Positions 1 to 9,087 are shown, counted from the first letter of the stretch. The stretch is DNA of 64,000 nt from Paraburkholderia madseniana (GCF_009690905.1 NZ_VOSW01000029.1:1-64000); one strand, 5' to 3'. Translations and numbers: made by a program. Notes: generated from the letters alone by a model not told the origin.

Positions 1-84
1 AGGTCCCAGCATCTTCGCCGCCACTACAACGCGGGCAGCAAACCGCGCGACGTGCAGGAAACGGGTTGTGCAGACCTTCCTTAG
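1..84 (+). CDS. Possible 3' end of a gene running in from the left
   Basis: The first 27 codons of frame 1 are open and end at a TAG at 82-84, just before the hairpin repeat. Composition is compatible with coding, but no family can be recognised from so short a tail. It may equally be non-coding. Confidence 0.2.
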   Translation, partial: RSQHLRRHYNAGSKPRDVQETGCADLP

Positions 85-99
85 CGGTTTAAGCTGCTT

Positions 100-370
100 T
101 CTCTTGCCTACTTCTCTTTGCAGCCGGCAAAGAGAAGTAGGTGCCGCCCCGCACAGGGGCAACGCTAATAGACCACTAACAATGCAAGGAAAGGCACCAA
201 AGCCAGATCAAGGAAAGGCCAAAGCCCTAAGAACACTGACAATGAGCGCCACGCAGGCAAAAGAGGAATTCAGAACTTGTGCCGCAGGACCACCCGTGTT
301 GCCAAAGAACAAAGTATTCGGATTGGCGACATCGAGACAACCCACACCCAGCGCCAACGGCCCATTCCCT
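100..370. repeat. Intergenic hairpin repeat, Paraburkholderia type
   Basis: A perfect 15-bp inverted repeat (CCTACTTCTCTTTGC at 107-121 and its complement at 127-141, 5-nt loop) is followed by a tract with short A-rich segments. I remember similar hairpins downstream of many genes in Paraburkholderia and Burkholderia; that is memory, not a search. An open frame over this tract (68-373) is likely spurious. The stretch 371-496 holds no gene I can support. The hairpin lacks a T-run but could protect or end transcripts. Confidence 0.6.
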
Positions 371-496
371 TAATCTGATCGACTGTTTCGTTGAAGCCGT
401 CGCGGCGGTGCCGCAGTTTCAGTTCGATACCGATAGCGCGGGCGTAATTTAAGCAGGCCACGCGCCGCGGCTGGTTTCAATCGTTCCCGTCGCACC

Positions 497-1045
497 TCAA
501 TGCGATGCCGAGCGTTTGATGCGGTGGAAATTGCGATCGAAATAGATCAAACCATCACCGTCCGTGCGCACGCTGATGCAGGTGGTTTTGACGAACATGA
601 CCGAGTGCGAACCCACTTCCTTCAGATCGACGATCTCGCCCTGCAGACTCGCGAGTGCGTCGCGCAAAACCGGTACACCGTGCGTGCCGTCGTCCCAGAT
701 CGGCCAGCCAAAGCGTTCTTCCATCGGCACCTGCGTCATGCCGGCGAAGTGACGCGCGAGCAGTTCATGCTCGCCGGGCAGTACGTTGATGCAAACATGC
801 CGGTTGCGTTCGAAGGTGGCGTGCATCGCGCTCGAGCGATTCAGGCAGACGAGCAGCGTGGGCGGCGCATCGGTGACGGAGCACACGGCGCTCGCGGTGA
901 CGCCGCAGCGTCCATGCGGACCGGCGGTCGTGATGACGTTCACAGCCGCGGATAGATGTGCCATGGCCTGACGGAATTGCTGCCTGGCTGCCAGCTCGGT
1001 GTCGGCGACGGGAGTCGCTTGCGTTGCTTGTGGATTCGGCGTCAT
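497..1045 (-). CDS. iacG: Flavin reductase of the HpaC type, probable IacG
   Basis: This 182-residue protein resembles the small NAD(P)H:flavin oxidoreductases (HpaC family) that supply reduced flavin to a separate monooxygenase. The conserved stretches CGVTASAVCSVTDAPPTLLVC, CINVL, LLARHFAGM and GLIYFDRNFH are present. In indole-acetate degraders the reductase partner of IacA is IacG, and the nearby iacA makes that the likely role. The gene is divergent from the response-regulator gene across about 270 bp. HpaC-type reductases are promiscuous, so another partner oxygenase is possible. Confidence 0.85.
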   Translation of the reverse strand: MTPNPQATQATPVADTELAARQQFRQAMAHLSAAVNVITTAGPHGRCGVTASAVCSVTDAPPTLLVCLNRSSAMHATFERNRHVCINVLPGEHELLARHFAGMTQVPMEERFGWPIWDDGTHGVPVLRDALASLQGEIVDLKEVGSHSVMFVKTTCISVRTDGDGLIYFDRNFHRIKRSASH

Positions 1046-1313
1046 GTTCTGGGTTCCTGGGGGCGCGGTAGGGATCTGGATTCAAGCGTAATCAATCCAC
1101 GCGCGGAAAAAAATCAGCGCGAGCGGTGCGCGTAGAGGCCTCTTTCCCAGTCCGTCTAAAGGTTTCCCCAATGCCTGTCTGCACGGTGAGCGCATGAGCG
1201 ACTTTTATCTCTTCTACAGGGTAATTATCGCTTTGCAGCGCTTTTTCCACTGGTTATCATGAGCCCGCAAGACGCTTCGAATCGCGCCTATCCCGAACCG
1301 TTCCACAGACTCC

Positions 1314-1976
1314 ATGTCCCAGCAGCCTCAGTCCGCTTTGTCCCTCGCACCGATCGTCTATATCGTCGACGACGACAACGGTATGTGCACCTCGCTCGCA
1401 TGGCTGCTCGAGTCGGTCGGCGTGAAGTCGGCGGGTTTCGCCAAGGCTAGTGAATTTCTTAGCGCGTTTGATCCGGACGTGCCCGCGTGTCTTGTGCTCG
1501 ATGTGCGCATGCCGGAGCAAAGCGGCTTCGACGTGCAAGCGGAGTTGAACCGTCAAGGTGCGACGCTGCCGATCATTTTCGTCAGCGGTCACGGCGACAT
1601 TCCGATGTCGGTGCGTGCCTTGCAGAACGGCGCGATCGATTTCGTCGAGAAACCGTATAACTCGCAGCAGATGCTCGATCGCGTGCAGCGTGCATTGAAA
1701 CTTGCGTCGCAACGTCACGCCGCTGATCAGAAACAGCGCGAGTTACGCAAGCGCCTGGCGTCGTTGACGGCACGCGAGAAAGAAGTGCTGCGCGGTGTAA
1801 TCGACGGCAAGGGCAGCAAGCGTATCGCCTCTGATCTGTCCATCAGCGTGAAGACCGTCGACGTGCATCGCGCGAGCATCAAAGACAAACTTGGCGCGGC
1901 GTCCATCGCGATGCTGGTGCGCGACGTGATGGCGGTGTGGGATCAGGAGGCGGCCGCGTCGGGCACTAACGCATGA
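1314..1976 (+). CDS. FixJ/StyR-type response regulator
   Basis: The N-terminal receiver domain carries the acidic pocket VDDDN (residues 18-22), phospho-acceptor D63 in VLDVRMPEQSG and the conserved lysine in DFVEKPY. A LuxR-type helix-turn-helix follows (LTAREKEVLRGVIDGKGSKRIA then TVDVHR). The 220-residue length fits FixJ, StyR and TodT regulators. The soluble PAS kinase at 6186 is the only obvious partner, although the two genes lie on either side of the leftward iacA-iacE operon. Its 3' end overlaps the convergent SDR gene by 11 bp. Control of iac genes is inferred from position. Confidence 0.88.
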   Translation: MSQQPQSALSLAPIVYIVDDDNGMCTSLAWLLESVGVKSAGFAKASEFLSAFDPDVPACLVLDVRMPEQSGFDVQAELNRQGATLPIIFVSGHGDIPMSVRALQNGAIDFVEKPYNSQQMLDRVQRALKLASQRHAADQKQRELRKRLASLTAREKEVLRGVIDGKGSKRIASDLSISVKTVDVHRASIKDKLGAASIAMLVRDVMAVWDQEAAASGTNA

Positions 1977-2709
1977 ATAAGCCGCCGTTCACGTCCCAGC
2001 ATGCGCCGTTTGCAAAGTAAGCGTTCTCTGCAGCCAGCATGACCGCGACATCGGCGACATAGTCCGCTGAGCCCAGACGTCCCGCCGGAATGTTGGCGAT
2101 CACCGCCTTCAGTTTGTCGGGCGCGACGCTCTCGTGCACGATCGGCAGGTCCATCGGCCCAGGTGAAATCGCGTTGACGGTTACGCCCGCTGTGCCGAGG
2201 TCGCGCGCGAACACCTTGGTCAACGTGATAACGCCGCCTTTGGCTGCCGCATAGTGCGCACCGGTGGCCGATCCGCCATTCTGTCCCGCTAGGGAGGCGA
2301 TATTGACGATGCGCCCCGCGCCAGCGTCGGCGAAATGCTGGCCGAACACCTGACAGCCGAACAGCACGCTGCGCAGATTCACGTTGATCACCTGATCGAA
2401 CTGCTCGGCGGTGATCTCCATCACGGGTACGACTTTGGATGCGCCTGCGTTGTTGATCAGTGCGTCGATACGGCCCCAGCGTTGCAGGATCGCATCGCGT
2501 GCGGATTCGAATGCGGTCTTCGCGGTGACGTCCAGATTCAGTGCGAAGGCGCTCGAGCCATCGGCGCTCAGATCGCGGGCGAGAGCCTGTGCGGCATCGA
2601 ACGCAATGTCGCCGATGGCGACCGCGTAACCCGCTGCGTGAAAGCGCGTGGCAATCGCGGCGCCAAGACCGCGCGCGGCGCCGGTGACGAGTACGACTCT
2701 TTTCTGCAT
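1966..2709 (-). CDS. iacE: Short-chain dehydrogenase, probable IacE
   Basis: A classical SDR of 247 residues with the Rossmann motif TGAARGLG at about residues 9-16, the NNAG motif and the YAAAK active site. Indole-acetate clusters contain an SDR, IacE, that acts on an oxidised indole-acetate intermediate after IacA; this gene occupies that place in the operon. The start at MQKRVVLVTG was preferred over an upstream in-frame start because the Rossmann strand begins there. It follows the amidase gene by 5 bp, so it is cotranscribed with iacA-B-I-H. Confidence 0.83.
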   Translation of the reverse strand: MQKRVVLVTGAARGLGAAIATRFHAAGYAVAIGDIAFDAAQALARDLSADGSSAFALNLDVTAKTAFESARDAILQRWGRIDALINNAGASKVVPVMEITAEQFDQVINVNLRSVLFGCQVFGQHFADAGAGRIVNIASLAGQNGGSATGAHYAAAKGGVITLTKVFARDLGTAGVTVNAISPGPMDLPIVHESVAPDKLKAVIANIPAGRLGSADYVADVAVMLAAENAYFANGACWDVNGGLFMR

Positions 2710-2714
2710 TGCTT

Positions 2715-3845
2715 TTACTCCGTGAGAAGAGCGGCTTCGAAACGCGCCGCAATCGCGCACACCTGCTCATCCGCCCCCTTGCGTCCGACGATCTGCAAGC
2801 CCGCCTTGAGCGGCGAGCCATCGATAGGCAACGGCAAGCTCAATGCCGGATGGCCGCTCAGATTGAACGGCCGGATCAACGACGACATGGCGATGACCGG
2901 CGTGCCGCCGCGTGCCTCGTCGAGCGTGATCGGTAGCGCGGGAAGTGAGGGCAGAATCAATACATCCACGCTTTCAAGCGCGTGATCGACAGCGGCTGTG
3001 AATTGCCGACGTACCGACTCCGCCGCCTCGCATTGCGCCGCGGTTGTATTCGCAGCGGCGCGCAGCCGTGCATCGAGATCGGCACCGAGTTTGCCGGTTG
3101 CCACGAGATGACCGAACGCATGAAAAGTTTCTACGTTGATGATCGCGAGGCCCGCTTCGAAGGCGGCGGCAAGCCCTGCAAGTTCCAACGTGCGAGCGGT
3201 GCAATCAGCCTGGTCCGCCGCGCGCGTAACGGCTTTAAGGATTTCCGGCATTGCGTCGACTTGCACGATACCGACGTTCCACGCGCCGCTTCGCGCCGCG
3301 TGGGCTGCATGTGTGTCGAAGTCGGCGGTAATCGCCTGCATCGCGGCGATGATCATCTGCATCTCGCGCGCGAACGGCCCGACGCAATCGAGCGTCGATT
3401 CGCGCGGTGCAACGCCGCGCCGCGAGACGCGCCCAAAAGTCGGCTTCAAGCCGATTACGCCGCAACACGCAGCGGGGCCACGAATCGAACCACCGGTGTC
3501 CGTGCCAAGCGCGGCATCCGCAAGCTTCAAACCAACGGCCGCCGCCGAACCGCTCGACGAGCCGCCGGGAATGCGCGAGGTGTCCTGGGGATTTTGCGGC
3601 GTGCCGGTGTAGTCGTTGATGCCGGTCATGCCGAATGCCAGCTCGTGCATATTTGCCTTGCCGACGATGTGCCAACCGGCATCGAGCAACCGCTCCACGA
3701 CTTCCGCATGCTGCTGCGCATGTGGCGTGTCAGCTAGCGCCCGGCTTGCGGCCGTGGTCGCGTAACCGACAATATCGATCGTGTCCTTGATCGCGATGCT
3801 GGGGCCCGTGCCGCCTATCGACAATGTCTGGATAAATTCGTTCAT
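2715..3845 (-). CDS. iacH: Amidase-signature hydrolase, probable IacH
   Basis: The 376-residue protein has the amidase signature: lysine in IAIKDTID (K20), the glycine/serine loop PGGSSSGS (94-100) with the cis-serine, and the nucleophile in GTDTGGS (S120). IacH of indole-acetate clusters is an amidase-like protein whose substrate is not settled. The start at 3845 overlaps the stop of the SnoaL-like gene in an ATGA, indicating translational coupling. An amidase with another amide substrate cannot be excluded from sequence alone. Confidence 0.85.
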   Translation of the reverse strand: MNEFIQTLSIGGTGPSIAIKDTIDIVGYATTAASRALADTPHAQQHAEVVERLLDAGWHIVGKANMHELAFGMTGINDYTGTPQNPQDTSRIPGGSSSGSAAAVGLKLADAALGTDTGGSIRGPAACCGVIGLKPTFGRVSRRGVAPRESTLDCVGPFAREMQMIIAAMQAITADFDTHAAHAARSGAWNVGIVQVDAMPEILKAVTRAADQADCTARTLELAGLAAAFEAGLAIINVETFHAFGHLVATGKLGADLDARLRAAANTTAAQCEAAESVRRQFTAAVDHALESVDVLILPSLPALPITLDEARGGTPVIAMSSLIRPFNLSGHPALSLPLPIDGSPLKAGLQIVGRKGADEQVCAIAARFEAALLTE

Positions 3846-4357
3846 GGGTTCGGTTTCCTTGCATTGACTTGCCAGGGCGCATCGAAAAGACGCTCGGTGC
3901 GAAAGTGCGTGATGAGCCAGTCGCGACCATTGTCGGCGGGTGCGAAATCCACATTGAGGCGCGCCGAGATCAACTCGGCTTGCGCGTCGACGTAGCCGGA
4001 CGCTTGCAGCATGATCCAACGGCCTTTCGCGGTTGCGCCCTGCATCTCGATGGTTTCCGACGTGAGGAAATGCACGTTGACCGAGAAATGCGGCGACGGC
4101 GGCAAGTAGCGCGTGAGCATCGCGAGAATTTCCGCGTGACCGGTGAGGCGGCCGAACTTGCTCGCGTACTGCGGGCCGATGCCTTCCCAGATCGCGTCGG
4201 CAGCGAAGAGGGCCGCAAGCGTCTCGCCTTCCAGCACACCCGAAGGCACGTCGCAGAGCGCCATATAGCGCGCCATCGTGCAGCGCACGGCGGATTCGGC
4301 TTCGAGCGCGACAAGCCGTTCGGTCAACCGGGCAAGCGTATCCGTGTTCTCGTTCAT
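3842..4357 (-). CDS. iacI: SnoaL/NTF2-fold protein, probable IacI
   Basis: A 171-residue protein of the nuclear-transport-factor-2 / ring-hydroxylase small-subunit fold, recognisable from the helical start (AVRCTMARYMALCD), the ADAIWEG segment and the strand FSVNVHFLTSETIEM. IacI is the corresponding small protein of iac clusters. The start at MNENTDT was chosen because the upstream extension is arginine-rich and unlike a coding N-terminus. Its stop overlaps the amidase start by four bases. Whether it acts as enzyme or accessory protein is unknown. Confidence 0.75.
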   Translation of the reverse strand: MNENTDTLARLTERLVALEAESAVRCTMARYMALCDVPSGVLEGETLAALFAADAIWEGIGPQYASKFGRLTGHAEILAMLTRYLPPSPHFSVNVHFLTSETIEMQGATAKGRWIMLQASGYVDAQAELISARLNVDFAPADNGRDWLITHFRTERLFDAPWQVNARKPNP

Positions 4358-4377
4358 CGCATCATGCTCCGGCACGC

Positions 4378-4755
4378 TCAAGCCGCGTTGGCGTGTTGCG
4401 GCGGCACTTGCAGCGCGCGGCCAACGCGCGCTTCGATCTTGCCGTAGCGCCACAGGTTATATTCGCCGACCGGTGTAGTGCGATACAGATTGCACACCGC
4501 CACTGCGGTATCGAAGTCGCGCACGTCGGCCATGATGTAGAACGTCCACGGCGAGTTGTCAGCATTGCCGACGGTGAGGCGGTCGTCGTCCATGATGCCG
4601 AGCACGCTGACGCCGTCCATCGATTCGACCGCCGCCAGCATCTTGCCGTAAGCCTGCCAGACTTCGCCGATCTTCTCGCGCGGCAAGTCGAAGAAATTCT
4701 GCGTCACGCCGCAGCAGAACAGAACGCGCAAGGGCAGCTTCGGGTTATCGGACAT
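4378..4755 (-). CDS. iacB: Small protein of unknown biochemistry, probable IacB
   Basis: A 125-residue protein between the iacA-like and iacI-like genes, which is where iac operons carry IacB, a small protein without an established reaction. Visible features are VLFCCGVTQNFFDLP, a central SMDGVSVLGIMDDD and WTFYIMADVRDF, suggestive of a ferredoxin-like alpha/beta barrel fold. The start MSDNPK at 4755 is preferred to the ATG at 4770 because a GGAGA ribosome site lies just upstream of it. Assignment rests mainly on size and position. Confidence 0.7.
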   Translation of the reverse strand: MSDNPKLPLRVLFCCGVTQNFFDLPREKIGEVWQAYGKMLAAVESMDGVSVLGIMDDDRLTVGNADNSPWTFYIMADVRDFDTAVAVCNLYRTTPVGEYNLWRYGKIEARVGRALQVPPQHANAA

Positions 4756-4803
4756 CGTGTGGTTCTCCATGAAATCGTTTGAACGGCAAAATCAGAAAAT
4801 GAC

Positions 4804-5994
4804 TTACAGGTAGCCCGGAATCGGCGGCACGCCGACGAACACCGCACCGGCGCCATCGAAGTTGCCTTCGCCGAGGAACGCGTGCTGGGTGACCACCATT
4901 GCGTCGCGCACCAGGCGCTGCAGCGGATGCGAGCGGTAGATCGCCATCGTGCCACCGAGCCGGTAAGCGCGCTGCACGACGTCGGCGCCTTCGCGGGCGA
5001 TCTGCGTCGCGGCGAGCCGCAGCAGGCTGGTCTGGTCCGGTGTAACGGGGTTGCCGGCGAGGATCGATTGCCAGACGTCGTCGGTGGTGTCGTAGAAGAA
5101 CGCGCGGGCTGAACGCAATTGCGCTTCGGCTTTCGCCAATTCGATCCGGTAGTACGCGCGGTCGGCGAGTTGCGGCGCGCCGGTTGTCGTTTTGCGGCCG
5201 CCGGCCATCTGGTTGGAGACATCGAGCGCCGCGCGTGCAAGGCCAAGGTTGACCACGGCCAGCACTTGCGCCGCGTAGGCGATGGTTGGATAGCGATACA
5301 GCGGTTCGTCGACGCAAGGTTCGCCGCCCCGCACGAAGGTCCAGTCGTCGGTGACGAACTGATCGGTGACGCGCAGATCGTGGCTGCCGGTACCTTGCAT
5401 GCCGACCACATCCCAGTTCTCAACGATCTCAACCTGATGCGGGCGGAACACGGCGGTGCGTGGTTTGCCGGGCGCACCAGCGGCGCCCGAGCCTGAGCTG
5501 GCCGCACCGATTCCGACGCCGAGCCAATCCGCGCCCTTGCAGCCGCTCGCGAATTTCCACGTACCGTTTACACGCCAACCACCGTCGGCAGGCTGAGCGG
5601 CTTGCACCGGGAACAGACCGCCTGCGAACACCTGATCGGGACCATCGGCGTAGATCTGCGCCTGAGTGGCCAGAGGCAAGGCCGCAAGATACACGTTCGC
5701 CGAGCCGAAACTCGCGACCCAGGCCGCCGAGCCGTCCGCTATCGCGATACGTTCGATCATGTCGAGAAACGCGGTAGGTGCGAGCGCATCGCCGCCAAAA
5801 CGCTTGGGCGTTGCGGCGCGATACACGCCCGCACGCTTGAGTTTGACGATGACGTCGCGCGGCACATGCGACAGGCGATCGAACTCTTCGCGCCGTGCGG
5901 CGATTTCGACGATGACGTCGGCGAGCGGCAAACGCGTTGCATCGCGGCTGGCTTCTGCGACGGCGGCAACAGTGTCGATGGCGGTGTCTGACAT
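4804..5994 (-). CDS. iacA: Acyl-CoA-dehydrogenase-fold flavin monooxygenase, probable IacA
   Basis: A 396-residue protein with the acyl-CoA dehydrogenase fold typical of two-component flavin-dependent monooxygenases (HsaA, HpaH and IacA group): an N-terminal helical domain (RLSHVPRDVIVKLKRAGVYRA), a middle beta domain (GTWKFASGCKGADWLGVG) and a C-terminal helical domain. In iac pathways IacA performs the first oxidation of the indole ring of indole-3-acetate using reduced flavin from IacG. The start at 5994 has an AAGGAGATG ribosome site. It heads the leftward operon A-B-I-H-E, divergent from the histidine kinase gene. Confidence 0.87.
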   Translation of the reverse strand: MSDTAIDTVAAVAEASRDATRLPLADVIVEIAARREEFDRLSHVPRDVIVKLKRAGVYRAATPKRFGGDALAPTAFLDMIERIAIADGSAAWVASFGSANVYLAALPLATQAQIYADGPDQVFAGGLFPVQAAQPADGGWRVNGTWKFASGCKGADWLGVGIGAASSGSGAAGAPGKPRTAVFRPHQVEIVENWDVVGMQGTGSHDLRVTDQFVTDDWTFVRGGEPCVDEPLYRYPTIAYAAQVLAVVNLGLARAALDVSNQMAGGRKTTTGAPQLADRAYYRIELAKAEAQLRSARAFFYDTTDDVWQSILAGNPVTPDQTSLLRLAATQIAREGADVVQRAYRLGGTMAIYRSHPLQRLVRDAMVVTQHAFLGEGNFDGAGAVFVGVPPIPGYL

Positions 5995-6139
5995 GGCGGG
6001 GCATCTCCTTGATTCGTTATCGGCTGGAACACGAGGCACGCTTTGGTCGCGGGCAAAGACGCCGGCGACAGCGCGTGCAGGGTGAGGCCAGTCTAGAAAT
6101 GCAAAAAGAACGCTTCAATTGGGACGCGAGAGGTGTTTT

Positions 6140-6163
6140 TAGGTACCGCGCCGGGGGTATCTA
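6140..6163. promoter_or_regulatory. Inverted repeat between iacA and the kinase gene, candidate operator
   Basis: TAGGTACC (6140-6147) and GGTATCTA (6156-6163) form an inverted repeat with seven of eight positions matching around an 8-bp spacer. It lies in the 191-bp divergent gap between iacA and the kinase gene. Binding by the FixJ-type regulator is an inference. Confidence 0.45.
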
Positions 6164-6185
6164 AAGAAATCTTCAGACGCGAATC

Positions 6186-7736
6186 ATGCCGACTGGTGTT
6201 ATGTTCCTCCACGTACGCGATCGAACTTTTGTGCAGCCTCGCCCGATGAATTTCCCCGCCGAAGAAGATTTCCACCGCCTGCTCGACGCGCTGACGCTGT
6301 GCGTGCTGCTGCACGACGCCGAAACGAAGGCGATCGTGTGGGCCAATCGCGCGGCTTGCGAGGCGCTGGGTTTTACGCTTGAAGAAATGCTGCCGCTCAA
6401 GGCGAAAGACATGACCCGCCCGGTGCCGAAGTACCGGCGCGAGATCGGCGTCGGGGCCATGGACCGTGCGATCACCGAGGGCCCGCAGGTCTACGAGTGG
6501 TGTTACCGCTCGCGCACGGGCGCCGATATGCTGTCCGAAGCCATTGCAACCTACGTGCCGCTGGAGGAGCGCGCGGTGGTGATGGTGCAGTTCCGCGACA
6601 TCAGCGTCGAGGACACGCTCAAGCAAACGCTGCGGCGTTACGAGTCGCGGCTCCGTGAGTTCATGCAGGATCTGGGGGAGGGCGTGGCCGTGCTGACGCC
6701 CGCGGGCGAAGTGGAATTCGTCAGCGAATCCGGACGGCGTGTGCTGGGTCTGGAAGAGGGCGCGCCAATGGGCGACGTGCTCGACTATTGCAGCGAATCG
6801 GATCGCGACCGTCTGCTCGAACAGCTCGCCGCAGCACCGCGCATCCAGCCTTCGGCACCGCAGCGTTATCGCATCACGCGCCGCGACGGCACGCCGGGCT
6901 GGTTGCGCATCACGTGCAGACGCATCGAGATCGAAGACGACCTCAACGGGCGCCTGCTGCACTTTCGCGACATCACGGACGAAGTCGCTGTCGAAGAAGC
7001 GCGCCGTAACGAGGCGCGGCTGCTGGAATACGCGGGGCGCTACAACGCGATGGGCGAAATGGCGACCGCAATCGCACACGAGTTGAGTCAACCGCTCGCC
7101 GCGGTGCGCAATTTCATCGAGGGCGCGATTCTGCGGCTCGGGCAACCGGGACCCGTCGACGATGCGTTGTGGGGCCTGCGCAGCGCCGATCGTCAGGCCG
7201 AGCATGCGGCGGTGATCATCAAAAGCGTGCGCGATTACATCGTCAAGCGGGAACCGAGCGAGACCCATGCGGACCTGCGTGACGTTATCGCGGACGTCGC
7301 GTACTTCATCGAATTGCGCGCGCGAGACGCGGGGGTTGCGGTCACGATCGAGCAGGCACCGGAAGCCTTGCCGGTGTATTGCGAGCGCGTGCTGATTGGT
7401 CAGGTTGTGCTGAATCTGGCGTTCAACGCGATCGAGGCGCTGACGGAATGCACGCATGTCGCTGCAAAGCGGGGTGAATTGCGCCTCGTCACCAGTCTGC
7501 GTGGAAAATACGCGCTCGTGCAGGTCATCGACAACGGCCCCGGCGTGCCCGCCGAAGCGCACGGCCGCCTGTTCGACGGGTTCTCTTCGTCGAAGGCGGG
7601 TGGCAACGGCATTGGTTTGTCGCTGTGCAAAAACATCGTCACGCGGCATGGTGGCGAAATCTGGGCCAAACCGGCGCGGCAGGGCGGGCTTCAATGCAGC
7701 TTTACGCTGCCGATTATGGCCGTTCCCGCCGGCTGA
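6186..7736 (+). CDS. Soluble PAS-containing sensor histidine kinase
   Basis: The 516-residue protein has two PAS-like domains (about 25-140 and 155-270), a dimerisation helix with H298 in AIAHELSQPL, and an ATPase domain with the N box (NLAFNAIEAL), DNGPGVP, and GIGLSLCKNIV. No membrane segment is visible, so it should sense a cytoplasmic ligand, possibly the auxin or an intermediate. It resembles FixL/TodS-type kinases and is the natural partner of the response regulator at 1314. The start is uncertain; an in-frame ATG at 6246 lies nearer the first PAS domain, and no ribosome site separates the choices. Confidence 0.87.
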   Translation: MPTGVMFLHVRDRTFVQPRPMNFPAEEDFHRLLDALTLCVLLHDAETKAIVWANRAACEALGFTLEEMLPLKAKDMTRPVPKYRREIGVGAMDRAITEGPQVYEWCYRSRTGADMLSEAIATYVPLEERAVVMVQFRDISVEDTLKQTLRRYESRLREFMQDLGEGVAVLTPAGEVEFVSESGRRVLGLEEGAPMGDVLDYCSESDRDRLLEQLAAAPRIQPSAPQRYRITRRDGTPGWLRITCRRIEIEDDLNGRLLHFRDITDEVAVEEARRNEARLLEYAGRYNAMGEMATAIAHELSQPLAAVRNFIEGAILRLGQPGPVDDALWGLRSADRQAEHAAVIIKSVRDYIVKREPSETHADLRDVIADVAYFIELRARDAGVAVTIEQAPEALPVYCERVLIGQVVLNLAFNAIEALTECTHVAAKRGELRLVTSLRGKYALVQVIDNGPGVPAEAHGRLFDGFSSSKAGGNGIGLSLCKNIVTRHGGEIWAKPARQGGLQCSFTLPIMAVPAG

Positions 7737-7743
7737 TCGCGTT

Positions 7744-9060
7744 TCAATCATGCGTCGTGTTGATGTTCTTCGGAATGGTCACGAGCGTGATCGCGGTGAT
7801 GAGACCGAAGCCGATCAGCATCAATGCGACCGGCCACGGCGCATGCACCTTCGAATACAGCGCGATCGCGACCAGAGGCGCGAGTCCGCCGGAAAACACC
7901 GAGGCAATTTCATGGCCTAGCGCCATGCCCGAATAGCGGACCTCGGTAGGAAAGAGTTCACCCATTAGCGCAGGCTGTGTGCCGATCATCGCGGCGTGGC
8001 AGAACGGCAAACCCAATGCGAGCGAGAGGAACACGAGCAACGGTTCATGCGTATCGATCAGCCAGAACGCGGGAAATGCGATCACGACAAGGCCGAGCGC
8101 GCCGATCATATACACCGGCCGGCGTCCGATCACATCCGATAGCCGCCCCCACAGAACGATCGTGGCGAGTTCGAGCAGCATCGCGAGCATCACGCCGCCG
8201 AGCATCACCGAGACAGGCACACCGATCGTCTTGCCGTACACCAGCACGAACGAGAGGAAGATATACGTGCCGCCGTTTTCAGCGATACGCAGCCCCATGG
8301 CCTGCAATACCTGCTTCGGGTGATTGCGCAGCACGGTCAGCACCGGCATGTGCTTTGGTTTGGCAGCGGTAAAGTCGCGGCTCTCAGGCAGGCTCCGGCG
8401 AATATAGACGCCGACGCCGAAGATCAGCACGCTCGCGAGAAACGGCAGGCGCCAGCCCCAGGACATAAAGCTTTCCACCGGCAACCGCTGCACCAGATAG
8501 AACGCGGCCGCCGACAGCACGAAGCCGCCCGCCACGCCCAACTGACTGAACGATGCGTAATAGCCACGGCGATTGGCGGGCGCGCTCTCGCTGATGAGCA
8601 GCACGCCACCGCCCCATTCGCCGCCGGACGCGATGCCTTGCACGACCCGCAAACAGATGAGCGCGATCGGTGCGAGGAAACCGATCTGCGAGAACGTCGG
8701 CAACAGGCCGATGCCGAAGGTCGCCACGCCCATCATCATCAGCGTCACGACGAGCGCGCGTTTGCGGCCATGCCGGTCGCCGATATGACCGACCACGATG
8801 CCGCCCAGCGGCCGCGCGAGGAAGCCAATCGCAAAGCCTGCAAACGCGGCAAGGGTGCCCATCAGCGGATCGCCGTGCAGCGGGAAGAACAACGGCCCGA
8901 AGATCAGGGCCGCGGCCGTGCCATACAGAAAAAAGTCGTACCACTCCAGCGCATTGCCGATCACGGAGGCGACGATAATCCGCCGCAGTGTCCGCGAGGT
9001 CGCAGGCGCCGCTGGCGTGGCGGCTGATACGGCCGTGGGAGAAAGCGTGTCGTTTGGCAT
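7744..9060 (-). CDS. MFS transporter, metabolite:H+ symporter type
   Basis: A 438-residue carrier of the metabolite:H+ symporter family, with the motif GNALEWYDFFLYG near the N-terminus, GHIGDRHGRKRAL between helices 2 and 3, and about 12 hydrophobic segments. It follows the dioxygenase beta-subunit gene in the same direction and is probably in the iacC-D operon, which suggests uptake of indole-3-acetate or a related acid. ATG at 9060 was preferred over a TTG at 9087 that abuts the previous stop codon. Confidence 0.82.
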   Translation of the reverse strand: MPNDTLSPTAVSAATPAAPATSRTLRRIIVASVIGNALEWYDFFLYGTAAALIFGPLFFPLHGDPLMGTLAAFAGFAIGFLARPLGGIVVGHIGDRHGRKRALVVTLMMMGVATFGIGLLPTFSQIGFLAPIALICLRVVQGIASGGEWGGGVLLISESAPANRRGYYASFSQLGVAGGFVLSAAAFYLVQRLPVESFMSWGWRLPFLASVLIFGVGVYIRRSLPESRDFTAAKPKHMPVLTVLRNHPKQVLQAMGLRIAENGGTYIFLSFVLVYGKTIGVPVSVMLGGVMLAMLLELATIVLWGRLSDVIGRRPVYMIGALGLVVIAFPAFWLIDTHEPLLVFLSLALGLPFCHAAMIGTQPALMGELFPTEVRYSGMALGHEIASVFSGGLAPLVAIALYSKVHAPWPVALMLIGFGLITAITLVTIPKNINTTHD

Positions 9061-9087
9061 CGTCGTGCTCGCAGGTAGCGTCGTCAA

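Noticed and set aside
68..373. A 101-codon frame over the left-end repeat
   Set aside because: It spans a perfect hairpin and repeated non-coding sequence; composition is not protein-like.
6093..7751. A 552-codon minus-strand frame over the kinase gene
   Set aside because: It is antisense to the histidine kinase with all its catalytic boxes and contains no recognisable motif.
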